Positions 10,103-19,020 of a stretch of 64,000 nt of DNA are shown here, piece by piece. This DNA is from SAR86 cluster bacterium SAR86B. GTDB lineage: Bacteria > Pseudomonadota > Gammaproteobacteria > Magnimaribacterales > Magnimaribacteraceae. The translations under genes were made by a program, and so were the position numbers. The notes below the pieces were generated by a model. That model worked only from the letters and a program-made list of their open reading frames with translations, searched no databases and was not told where the DNA came from. The stretch is from NCBI GenBank assembly GCA_905182235.1, contig CAJJAM010000030.1, positions 51,023 through 115,022 on the forward strand, read 5' to 3'. Each line of letters starts with the position of its first letter. The first letter of the stretch is position 1.

Positions 10103-11659
10103 ATGCGAACCCCTATAAAAAAAATATTTACATTTGACCCATTCGAAGAGAAGAAAGAAAGACAAATTCATCAAGTTCAGAACTTAATTTGGGGAGAATG
10201 GACAAAAGAATTAAGAGAAAATGAAGAGATTCTTGATCCAGTATCAGGTGAAATTTTTCTAAGAGTTCCTAATACTACTGATTTTTCAGAATATATTAAA
10301 AATTTTGATAGATGCCCTAAAAGTGGCCTTCATAATCCTATTAAAAACCCCGATAGATATTTAATGTTGGGTGAAGTTTCTAGAAATGCTTCAAGAATCC
10401 TGAAAGAAAAGAGTGTTGAGCAATACTTTTGTAAACTCATACAAAGAGTCATGCCTAAAAGCAAAAGCCAATGCCTTGGTGAAGTTGAAGTAACAAGGGT
10501 ATTTTTAGAAAATTTTTCCGGAGACAATGTTCGCTTTCTTGCTAGGAGTTTTTCTAATCCTGGTAATTATCTTGGTCAAGAAACTTCTGGTTACCGATGG
10601 CCATTTGGATCCGTTTGCATAATAGCTCCTTTTAATTTTCCTTTAGAAATACCCGTATTGCAAGTTATGGGTGCTTTGTTTATGGGGAACAGACCTCTGG
10701 TTAAAGTCGACTCAAAAGTCAGCGTTGTGTTTGAACAATTTTTAAGACTCTTAATACATTGTGGCCTACCTGCTTCCGATGTTGATTTCATAAATTGCAA
10801 AGGAGAAGTTATGGGTGAACTAATAAAAAGAAGTAAAAATCAAATCAGACTGCTTCAGTTCACAGGTTCCAAAGAGGTAGCTCAGCGATTAAGCCTAGAG
10901 ACTTTTGGAAAGATAAAAATTGAAGATGCAGGCTTTGATTGGAAGATAATTGGGCCCGATTATGACCCCAAATGGGCTAAACATGTAGCCTGGCAATGCG
11001 ACCAAGATGCTTATAATGCCTCTGGTCAAAAATGTTCGGCTCAAAGCTTTCTGTTTGTTCATAAGAATTGGGAGAAAGATCTTTTGCCGAGACTTAAAGA
11101 ATTAGCTTCAAAAAGAAAACTGGAGAATCTAGGTATTGGTCCTATTTTAACTTGGACTAATCAGCAAATTACAGAACATATTGATTGTTTGCTGACCATA
11201 CCTGGTTCAAGAATCTTATTCGGCGGTAAGAAATTATTAAACAACACCATACCTCCTATTTATGGTTCTTATCAGCCTACAGCTTTAGAAATACCTATAG
11301 AGAAAATTTTGGGAGATCATTTTGAAATAATAACCAAAGAAGTCTTTGGGCCATTCCAAATTATTGTCGTCTACGAAGATAAGGACATGAAGATTGTTAA
11401 AAAGACTTTAGAAAATATTTCTCAAAACTTAACTGCAGCAATAGTAAGTAATGATATTTTATTTCAACAGGAAATATTGGCCAGTACGGTAAATGGAACA
11501 ACTTATAGTGGAATGAAAGCCCGTACTACGGGAGCTCCTCAAAACCATTGGTTTGGTCCTTCTGGAGATCCGAGATCTGCAGGAATAGGAACGCCAGAGG
11601 CAATAATTAGTACCTGGAGCTCACATAGAGAAATTATTAAAGACGTAGGTCCTTTGTAG
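10103..11659 (+). CDS. ALDH12-type delta-1-pyrroline-5-carboxylate dehydrogenase (aldehyde dehydrogenase superfamily)
   Basis: GYRWPFGSVCIIAPFNFPLEIPVLQVMGALFMGNRPLVKVDSKVS, IEDAGFDWKIIGPD, QCDQDAYNASGQKCSAQS (catalytic Cys), TTGAPQNHWFGPSGDPRSAGIGTPEAI; resembles remembered plant ALDH12A1 end to end. Confidence 0.8.
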   Translation: MRTPIKKIFTFDPFEEKKERQIHQVQNLIWGEWTKELRENEEILDPVSGEIFLRVPNTTDFSEYIKNFDRCPKSGLHNPIKNPDRYLMLGEVSRNASRILKEKSVEQYFCKLIQRVMPKSKSQCLGEVEVTRVFLENFSGDNVRFLARSFSNPGNYLGQETSGYRWPFGSVCIIAPFNFPLEIPVLQVMGALFMGNRPLVKVDSKVSVVFEQFLRLLIHCGLPASDVDFINCKGEVMGELIKRSKNQIRLLQFTGSKEVAQRLSLETFGKIKIEDAGFDWKIIGPDYDPKWAKHVAWQCDQDAYNASGQKCSAQSFLFVHKNWEKDLLPRLKELASKRKLENLGIGPILTWTNQQITEHIDCLLTIPGSRILFGGKKLLNNTIPPIYGSYQPTALEIPIEKILGDHFEIITKEVFGPFQIIVVYEDKDMKIVKKTLENISQNLTAAIVSNDILFQQEILASTVNGTTYSGMKARTTGAPQNHWFGPSGDPRSAGIGTPEAIISTWSSHREIIKDVGPL

Positions 11660-11661
11660 GT

Positions 11662-12675
11662 TTATAGACCAACTGGTTTCCCGTCTACAACCTGATCTAA
11701 ATATTCGGACATTCCATAACCAACTATGCCCTTGTATGTGTATTCGGTCATGCCTTCTGAAATTCTAGTGGTTAACATTTTTCCTTCTGGATTTTCACGT
11801 CTATTTCTAAGCGGAATAAGTGACAACACTTTGCCTTCTATCTCGTATTCGTCCTTGTCTGTTTTCGCCCAAGCTTTGAAGCTAGTATGAAAATAGTCTT
11901 CATCATATTCGGTTTCAATTCTGCAATCTTTAATGGTTTGATATTCTCCATCTACCAAGACAATCCCGCCACGCTTTTCTGAGTCCTCATTTTGATGAAC
12001 AATACTTAACATAAAACCAATTTCGTCGTTAATGTTTATCGTTAACCACCTATACCACTCAATGGCTTGCCAATAACGCGGACCCCAACTCTTATCTCTA
12101 AGACCAAGTCCTTGTATAGCCCACTCCTCATCTCCTACTTTGATGGTGCCAACACCGGAAGTGTGTTGCTCGTAGTGAGCTTTAGAAAAACTCTTTTCTG
12201 GGTCTGAATTCATAGGAGATCCATCTTTACGAACTGCTTGACCACCAAACATTGGGGATATTCCTTCAATTTGAATATTAACTTCGCAAGGCTGCGTAAT
12301 GTTAGATTTAAATGCTTTTGCAGGATCCATCATTTGTTTTGGGTCTTCTAGAATCAACAACTTACCAGTGTAAGAAACTGCAAGTTTTTTAAAAGGCTCT
12401 AGAACCTTAAACTCCATTCCTCCGGCATTAAATAGCTCATTAGTGTCAATACTTGGTCTGCCAAACATAAAACCTACTTTTCCGTCTGGTAGGTATAAAC
12501 AGCAGGTCATTTCCGCGTAACCTTCGTTGGGTCTATTTCCTAATCTAAACCACCCGCCTATCTTTGATGAGTGATCAAAGACATTGAAATACATACTCTC
12601 GTTATAATTACTGACTTCATCTGGGATATGATTAAACTCATCTTCTGGCTCTAGTTTTATTATTATTTCGCTCAT
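11662..12675 (-). CDS. Conserved hypothetical protein (possibly DUF7064/DUF7065-like, lipocalin-related fold)
   Basis: 337 aa intact ORF; WAIQGLGLRDKSWGPRYWQAIEWYRWLTI motif; 4-bp overlap with queG start region; family name tentative. Confidence 0.55.
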   Translation of the reverse strand: MSEIIIKLEPEDEFNHIPDEVSNYNESMYFNVFDHSSKIGGWFRLGNRPNEGYAEMTCCLYLPDGKVGFMFGRPSIDTNELFNAGGMEFKVLEPFKKLAVSYTGKLLILEDPKQMMDPAKAFKSNITQPCEVNIQIEGISPMFGGQAVRKDGSPMNSDPEKSFSKAHYEQHTSGVGTIKVGDEEWAIQGLGLRDKSWGPRYWQAIEWYRWLTININDEIGFMLSIVHQNEDSEKRGGIVLVDGEYQTIKDCRIETEYDEDYFHTSFKAWAKTDKDEYEIEGKVLSLIPLRNRRENPEGKMLTTRISEGMTEYTYKGIVGYGMSEYLDQVVDGKPVGL

Positions 12676-13748
12676 TTTTTCTCTTTATTCTTGTGTTGCT
12701 CTATGGCCCAGTTTACATGCTCTTTTACTATCTCTGAAGGATCATCTTTCTTTGAATGGAGAACCCTTAAAACTTCAACGGAAGACTCAGCATTTCCCAA
12801 AGCAATAGCTATATTTCTTAACCAGCTTTCATAGCCTGCACGCCGTATAGGAGAGCCCTGTGTTTTTTCCAAGAATTCCTCTTCTGACCACATGAAAAGG
12901 TTCGATAAATCTATGTCATCTAGATTGTGTCTAGGTTTAAAATCAACTTCGTCCGTGATCTTTAAAAATTTATTCCAAGGACAGAATATCTGACAATCAT
13001 CACAACCAAAAATTCTATTACCCATCATTGGTCTTAATTCTTCTTTAATAGAGCCTTTGTATTCAATGGTTAAGTATGAAATACATTTTCTTGCGTCCAA
13101 TTGATTTGGACCTTCAAAAGCTTTTGTGGGACATACGTCCATGCAAGATGTGCAAGACCCGCAATGGCTTACAATTTCTGGCTCATCAATAGGTAGCTCC
13201 AGATCCGTGTATATTTCACCAAGAAAAAAATAAGAACCGGCATTCTTGTTTAAAAGAAGAGTATTCTTGCCAATCCAACCGAGGCCTGCCTTTTGAGCTA
13301 AAGCTTTTTCTAATACCGGGGCACTGTCTACAAAAACTCTATTCTCATGGGAAGAGTGAGCTTTAATTTTTGAGACCAATTTCTTTAATCTTGATCTCAT
13401 GATTTTATGGTAATCTCTTCCCCTTGCATAACCTGACACAAAGGCTTTCTTGTCTTTTTTTAACAACTCCAATCCGTTGTAATTTTCAGGCAAGTAATTC
13501 ATCGACAAGGAAATAATTCTTTTTGTTCCTTCGACCAGCTCTGCGGGTTGAGATCTTTTCTTCCCGTGCTTTTCCATGTATTTCATTTCACCGTGATAAT
13601 CTTTCTCGAGCCATTTTTCTAAGTACCTTTGATCTTGGGAAAGATCAATGTCAGTAATGCCTATCGAGCTAAAACCAAGTTCAGAAGACCAAAGCTTGAT
13701 CTGCTCTGCTAAGAGAGAAAGATCTTTTTTGGTCAATAAATTATTCAT
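12672..13748 (-). CDS. queG: Epoxyqueuosine reductase QueG
   Basis: CGSCTSCMDVCPTKAFEGPNQLDARKCISYLTIE and FGCDDCQIFCPWNKF 4Fe-4S motifs. Confidence 0.95.
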   Translation of the reverse strand: MNNLLTKKDLSLLAEQIKLWSSELGFSSIGITDIDLSQDQRYLEKWLEKDYHGEMKYMEKHGKKRSQPAELVEGTKRIISLSMNYLPENYNGLELLKKDKKAFVSGYARGRDYHKIMRSRLKKLVSKIKAHSSHENRVFVDSAPVLEKALAQKAGLGWIGKNTLLLNKNAGSYFFLGEIYTDLELPIDEPEIVSHCGSCTSCMDVCPTKAFEGPNQLDARKCISYLTIEYKGSIKEELRPMMGNRIFGCDDCQIFCPWNKFLKITDEVDFKPRHNLDDIDLSNLFMWSEEEFLEKTQGSPIRRAGYESWLRNIAIALGNAESSVEVLRVLHSKKDDPSEIVKEHVNWAIEQHKNKEKK

Positions 13749-13815
13749 GTATTAATTAGTGGAGAAAGTAAGCAAAGGCTATAATTTTAACTACAAATTT
13801 TTATATAGAAAACTT

Positions 13816-15330
13816 ATGCAACTTTATACCTCCAAACAAACTAGGAAAATAGATAATTTAGCAATTAAGCAAAAAGATATCAGTGGATATTCCTTAATGC
13901 AGGATGCTGCAGAATTCTCACTTAACGTATTAATACAAGAATGGGGAAAAGCTGATCAAGTTGTGGTGTTTTGTTCTAAAGGAAAAAACTCCGGAGATGG
14001 CTTTTTGTTAGCAAGCTATGCCAAAGAGTTTGGTCTCGATAGTTTGATTGTTCTTTCTTGTCCAATAAAAGATATCTCGGGTGTAGCCAAGAAAGCATTT
14101 GAAGAAGCTAAAGAATCCGGCGTTTCGGTTGTCAGTTTTAATTCGTTAAATAAAATAAAGATTACTAAAAACGCGGTCATTGTCGATGCACTGATTGGCA
14201 CTGGTCTCAAAGGAGAAGTCAGAAGCTCCATAAAAAAAGCTATTCAATCCATCAATAAGCTCAGTTTAAAAAACCCTGTTTTATCTTTAGACGTTCCATC
14301 GGGTATTTGTTCAGACACAGGGAAAACGAAAGGCGTAAGTGTTGTTGCGGACACTACGGCTACTTTTGTAGGCCAAAAAAGAGGTTGCTTTACTTCAGAA
14401 GGTCGTTCTTGCTCAGGTGAAATATTCTTTTCAGATCTTAATATTCCAAAAAGTGTCTCTTCTAAAGTAAAGTCAGAATGTTCTCTTTTGGATATGGAAA
14501 ACCAAATAGATAAAATTATCTTAAGAGATCTTAATTCTCACAAAGGTAATTTTGGTCACGTGCTCGTGGTGGGCGGAAATAGCGGTTACGGCGGAGCAGG
14601 CATCCTCGCAGCAAAAGCCGCAGCGTATTCGGGTGCAGGGTTAGTAGGACTGGCAACTAAACCTGAACATGTTGGACCTAGTATTGTTTCATGCCCTGAA
14701 GTTATGGCCATTGGGGTTAATTCTGGCCAAGACTTAGAATCTTATCTAGAAAACCCTAACGTAATAGCCATAGGGCCTGGCTTAGGTCAAACGGCCTGGT
14801 CGGAACAATTATTACAAAGAGTCTTTATTGAAGCTGACAGAAGACAAGTTGCAGTTATTTTAGATGCGGATGCATTGAACCTTTTGTCCACTCTTAAATT
14901 ATCAACCAAGAGACCGGACAATCTGGTTATCACCCCTCATCCAGGAGAAGCAGCTCGACTGCTTGGAAAAACAATACATGAAATAGAATCCGATCGATTT
15001 AAGTCAGTTGCACTTCTGCAAGAAAAATATAACGCCGTGGTTGTTTTAAAAGGATCAGGTTCTCTGGTTTGTTATAAAAAATCAGGTCTTCAAAAAATTG
15101 GTGTGTGTAATGCAGGAAACCCCGGTATGGCCACTGGTGGAATGGGGGATATTCTGACCGGCTTAATCGCGGGTTTATTAGCGCAAGGCTTGAACACTTC
15201 TGATGCTGTAGAAATGGGCGTGGATCTCCATGCCAAATCAGCTGATCTAGCTTCATTGGAAGTGGGTGAAATTGGTTTACTTCCAAGTGATGTTTTGGAA
15301 GAGATTAGGTATTTATTGCAATATGACTAA
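13816..15330 (+). CDS. nnr: Bifunctional NAD(P)H-hydrate epimerase / ADP-dependent NAD(P)H-hydrate dehydratase
   Basis: CSKGKNSGDGFLLA (YjeF_N), GNPGMATGGMGDILTGLIAGLLAQGL (carbohydrate kinase-like); ATG at 13816 aligns with usual MQLYT... start, ORF track GTG 13759 is upstream. Confidence 0.94.
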   Translation: MQLYTSKQTRKIDNLAIKQKDISGYSLMQDAAEFSLNVLIQEWGKADQVVVFCSKGKNSGDGFLLASYAKEFGLDSLIVLSCPIKDISGVAKKAFEEAKESGVSVVSFNSLNKIKITKNAVIVDALIGTGLKGEVRSSIKKAIQSINKLSLKNPVLSLDVPSGICSDTGKTKGVSVVADTTATFVGQKRGCFTSEGRSCSGEIFFSDLNIPKSVSSKVKSECSLLDMENQIDKIILRDLNSHKGNFGHVLVVGGNSGYGGAGILAAKAAAYSGAGLVGLATKPEHVGPSIVSCPEVMAIGVNSGQDLESYLENPNVIAIGPGLGQTAWSEQLLQRVFIEADRRQVAVILDADALNLLSTLKLSTKRPDNLVITPHPGEAARLLGKTIHEIESDRFKSVALLQEKYNAVVVLKGSGSLVCYKKSGLQKIGVCNAGNPGMATGGMGDILTGLIAGLLAQGLNTSDAVEMGVDLHAKSADLASLEVGEIGLLPSDVLEEIRYLLQYD

Positions 15331-15766
15331 AGAATTAAAAACTCTTCATGAAGAGCAAACCATTAGTGCTGGAGAAGATTTCTCTAAGGTTTTAACTTTG
15401 AAGAAAATTGACAGAGCACTCGTAATATTTCTAGAAGGCGACTTAGGTGCAGGTAAAACAACCTTTACAAAGGGGATTATGCGTGGACTTGGGCATAAAG
15501 GATTGGTAAAAAGCCCCACTTATAACTTAATAGAAATCTATGAAACAGAGCATTTAAAGATATTCCACTTTGACCTCTACAGAATAAAAGACCCTTATGA
15601 GCTAGAAGAAATCGGAATAAGAGAATACCTTGAAGAACCGTTGTCAGCTTGTATCTTTGAATGGCCCATAAACGCCAAGTCTTTATTGCCAAAACCCGAC
15701 TATCAGGTAAGCATAAAACACTTAAACGAAACTGAATCCGAAAGCAGAAAAATTAGCATCCAATAA
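15323..15766 (+). CDS. tsaE: tRNA threonylcarbamoyladenosine biosynthesis ATPase TsaE
   Basis: FLEGDLGAGKTTFTKGIMRGLGHKGLVKSPTYNLIEIYE; overlaps nnr stop by a few bases. Confidence 0.93.
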   Translation: MTKELKTLHEEQTISAGEDFSKVLTLKKIDRALVIFLEGDLGAGKTTFTKGIMRGLGHKGLVKSPTYNLIEIYETEHLKIFHFDLYRIKDPYELEEIGIREYLEEPLSACIFEWPINAKSLLPKPDYQVSIKHLNETESESRKISIQ

Positions 15767-15777
15767 TCAATACTATT

Positions 15778-16680
15778 ATGAAATTACTTATCCAATTAAT
15801 TCTTGTTTTATCAATCAATACAATCTCTGCAGACGGCCATTCAGAAATTGCAGAAAGAACAAAATTAGAGGACTTGGTTTTTTGTTTTGTTGGCGACACT
15901 GGAGAGTTAACAGACACTCAGTCTCTGGTAGCTCAATCCCTCGCCCAATCAGACTGCAGTATGATCTGGCACACAGGAGATATTATTTATCCTTCAGGGA
16001 TAGACGATGCAAATGACCCTGAATTTGATAATAAGTTTCTTACTCCCTTTAAAGAAATTTTAAATAAGGACATCCCTTTTTATCTCACGTTAGGAAATCA
16101 TGATTATAAAAAAGATCCCTCAGGCTATATTGAAATAGCAAATAAAAATCCTTTAATCAATTACCCTAATAATTTCTACGTTGAAGAGTTTGGCCCGGTT
16201 TGCTTCTTCGCTCTGGACACTTCCATTTTTGATAAACTTTATTTTTTCTACAAAAGAAGAGGACAGATCGACTGGTTAAATACTGCGGTTGATTCACTAA
16301 AAGAAAAATGTCAGTTTTCAATTGGTGTTGCTCACCACCCTCTCTTCAGTTCAGGAGACAGAGAAAAAGCAAGTCCACAGCTAGCAACTTTCTTAGAGAA
16401 ACATGTATTTGGAGTTATGGATATGTACATAACTGGACACAACCATGTCTTAGCCGATGAAGGAGATTTTCTAGGTACCACTCAACTGATTTCAGCAACC
16501 GGGAGTCTGCCTGGCGGCTCTCCAGAACAATCACCAGAAAATAAGTTTAATGTTGAAACACCTGGCTTCTTAAAGCTTCGATTTGTAACTCCCAATGAAG
16601 CAAATTACGAATTCATAAGTTCTGTAGACGGGAAATCTATCTGGGCAAACTCAAAGCAAGGACAGGGCTTAAGACCTTAA
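15778..16680 (+). CDS. Secreted metallophosphoesterase, purple acid phosphatase-like
   Basis: Signal peptide; FVGDTG, HTGDIIYPSG, LGNHDY, GVAHHPLFSSG, TGHNHVL motifs. Confidence 0.82.
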   Translation: MKLLIQLILVLSINTISADGHSEIAERTKLEDLVFCFVGDTGELTDTQSLVAQSLAQSDCSMIWHTGDIIYPSGIDDANDPEFDNKFLTPFKEILNKDIPFYLTLGNHDYKKDPSGYIEIANKNPLINYPNNFYVEEFGPVCFFALDTSIFDKLYFFYKRRGQIDWLNTAVDSLKEKCQFSIGVAHHPLFSSGDREKASPQLATFLEKHVFGVMDMYITGHNHVLADEGDFLGTTQLISATGSLPGGSPEQSPENKFNVETPGFLKLRFVTPNEANYEFISSVDGKSIWANSKQGQGLRP

Positions 16681-16733
16681 GCCTTATCTATTATTTTTAT
16701 AATAAATAGAATATAAACAGTTATATATAGATT

Positions 16734-17831
16734 TTAGTTAAAGTAATTAACTAATCTTGATTCCACTAATTTAGATAATGCCAAAGATGAAGTGAGGCCC
16801 GGAGAAGCATACCCAAGAACACTGATAATTACTGCTCCGTTAAAGTCTTCCACATCAACCACGAAATCATCCAAGCCTTCCAATGTTGGTCTAATTCCTG
16901 CATACCCTGGAGATAAATCTTCCTCTTTTAATCCAGGCCAAAAAGCTTGGACAGATTGATGAAACTCGCTCTTTCTATCTTCAGATTGAGAGTAATCTAT
17001 TTCAGAAATCTCATAAGCTGAAGGACCAAACCTAATGCCTTTCCCTAGGTCGATGGTCACATGCAGCCCTATGCTGTACTGAGTAGGAGTGGGATAAATC
17101 AAATGATTTAATTTTTCCTTACCTTGGTAAGTGTAGTACTCACCTTTTATGTATTTATTTTTAAATTTCTCTTCTTCGTAGATACTGTTGGCAATTTGGG
17201 TTGCGTTAATTCCAGCACAATTTATTAAATATTTTGTTTCTAAAATAAATTTCTCTTTTGTTTTTTTATCATGAATTAAAATTTCAAAACCTTTCCCGTT
17301 AGATTCAATGCTCAAACATTCATTGCCCAAAAGCACAGTTCCCTTTTCTTGCTCGAAGTCATTCCTTAAAGAATTCATAAAAGAGTGACTATCAAAAATT
17401 CCTGTGGAAGGAGAAAATAGAGACTCCTTTGAATAAATAAATGGGTAAGAATCTTTGATTGAATTGTCAAACTTTAGATCATGAACTCCACAGGAGTTTG
17501 CATTCTCAAAAATATTTTCTAACTTTTCAGTCTCTTCATCTGTGGTAGAAATAATAAATTTTCCGCACCGCATGTGTTGTATTTTTCTTTCCTGAAGATA
17601 GTCATAAAGCATTCTCTTTCCTTCTATGCACAACCTCGATTTAAGAGAATCTTTTTTGTAATAAATACCTGCGTGTATAACTTCAGAATTTCTGCTGGAA
17701 GTTTCTTGTCCAAGTGAAGAATTTCGTTCAACTATAAAAATATTTTCGAAACGTTTTGCTAGCCTACTTCCGATGGCAAGCCCGGAAACTCCTCCTCCTA
17801 TTATGAGACAATCTGCGTTGTATCTTTCCAT
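16734..17831 (-). CDS. FAD-dependent oxidoreductase, L-2-hydroxyglutarate oxidase-like
   Basis: CLIIGGGVSGLAIGSRLAKR dinucleotide-binding motif, SSRNSEVIHAGIYY signature, C-terminal GYAGIRPTLEG. Confidence 0.82.
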   Translation of the reverse strand: MERYNADCLIIGGGVSGLAIGSRLAKRFENIFIVERNSSLGQETSSRNSEVIHAGIYYKKDSLKSRLCIEGKRMLYDYLQERKIQHMRCGKFIISTTDEETEKLENIFENANSCGVHDLKFDNSIKDSYPFIYSKESLFSPSTGIFDSHSFMNSLRNDFEQEKGTVLLGNECLSIESNGKGFEILIHDKKTKEKFILETKYLINCAGINATQIANSIYEEEKFKNKYIKGEYYTYQGKEKLNHLIYPTPTQYSIGLHVTIDLGKGIRFGPSAYEISEIDYSQSEDRKSEFHQSVQAFWPGLKEEDLSPGYAGIRPTLEGLDDFVVDVEDFNGAVIISVLGYASPGLTSSLALSKLVESRLVNYFN

Positions 17832-17952
17832 GAAATTATCTTTTTTTTCTTTGCTTTATGTATTTGCTTTTTCTATCTTAACCAACTTATATTACAAGCT
17901 TGGTAAAAAAGAACCCTTTTATAGGTTAAAACTTGAATAAAATAGTATTTTG

Positions 17953-19017
17953 ATGAGTATTCGATACGGCATTATAGGTACCGGCATGATGGGTTGCGAG
18001 CATATACGCAATTTAATGCAAATAGAGGGGGCAGAAGTCACTGCCATAGCCGATATTAGTGAAGAATCAAGAAATTGGGGGGTAAATGCCTGTACTGGAG
18101 AGTTTTTACCTAAAGTTTTCAATAATTATGAAGAATTGCTTGCGTGTGACGATGTGGATGCCGTTGTTGTAGCTACGCCTAATTTCACCCATATAGACGT
18201 AATGAGAGAAATCTTTAAAACGGACAAGCATGTTTTGCTGGAAAAACCCATGTGCACCTCTGTAGAAGATGCAAAAGAAGTAGTGCGATCAAGTAAAACA
18301 CATAAAGGTGTTGTCTGGATAGGCCTTGAATATAGATACATGGCAACCATTTCTGCTGCTTTAGATAATTTGGAGGCTGTTGGAGACATTCGAATGTGCG
18401 CGATTAAAGAACATCGATTCCCTTTCTTAAAAAAAGTAAATAATTGGAATCGCTTCAATCGAAATACGGGCGGAACGCTGGTTGAAAAATGTTGCCACTT
18501 TTTTGACTTGATGAATCAAGTGATTCCCAGTGAACCGGTCAGTGTCTTTGCTTCTGGTGGACAAGACGTTAACCACCTTCAGGAGATCTACGAAGGTGAA
18601 ACATCAGATATTCTTGACAACGCTTACGTCATTGTTAATTACGCCAACGGTGCGAGAGCTCTTCTGGATTTGTGTATGTTTGCTGAAGGCAGTGAACACG
18701 AGCAAGAAATATCTGTGACAGGAGATAAAGGTAAGATAGAAACGACCGTTCCGGGTAAAGAATTAATTATAAGTAAGAGATCCAGCAATAATTTTAAACG
18801 AGTTCCTATTGAATCTGATCCTCGCATAAAAGAACAAGGCTTTCATCACGGGGCAAGTTACTTAGAACATTTAGGTTTCTTGGATGCTATTAACAATCAA
18901 ACCTCTCCTGCTGTCACGGTTAACGACGGTTTGATGTCAATCGTGTTGGGCATTGCTGCACAGCAATCCATAGAAACGGGGCAACTTGTAAAAATTAGCG
19001 ATACACTGGCAGAATAA
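17953..19017 (+). CDS. Gfo/Idh/MocA family oxidoreductase
   Basis: RYGIIGTGMMGCEHIRNL Rossmann motif, DAVVVATPNFTHIDVMREIFKTDKHVLLEKPMC. Confidence 0.9.
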   Translation: MSIRYGIIGTGMMGCEHIRNLMQIEGAEVTAIADISEESRNWGVNACTGEFLPKVFNNYEELLACDDVDAVVVATPNFTHIDVMREIFKTDKHVLLEKPMCTSVEDAKEVVRSSKTHKGVVWIGLEYRYMATISAALDNLEAVGDIRMCAIKEHRFPFLKKVNNWNRFNRNTGGTLVEKCCHFFDLMNQVIPSEPVSVFASGGQDVNHLQEIYEGETSDILDNAYVIVNYANGARALLDLCMFAEGSEHEQEISVTGDKGKIETTVPGKELIISKRSSNNFKRVPIESDPRIKEQGFHHGASYLEHLGFLDAINNQTSPAVTVNDGLMSIVLGIAAQQSIETGQLVKISDTLAE

Positions 19018-19020
19018 ATC

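Noticed and set aside
14999-15286. Antisense ORF of 95 aa opposite nnr
   Set aside because: Shadow ORF within a conserved kinase domain; no RBS or family motif seen.
16690-16735. AT-rich inverted sequence TCTATTATTTTTATAATAAATAGA as a terminator
   Set aside because: Short and purely AT stem with imperfect pairing; not strong enough to call as an intrinsic terminator.
18126-18458. 110-aa antisense ORF opposite Gfo/Idh oxidoreductase
   Set aside because: Shadow of a conserved Rossmann-fold gene; serine-rich low-information composition.
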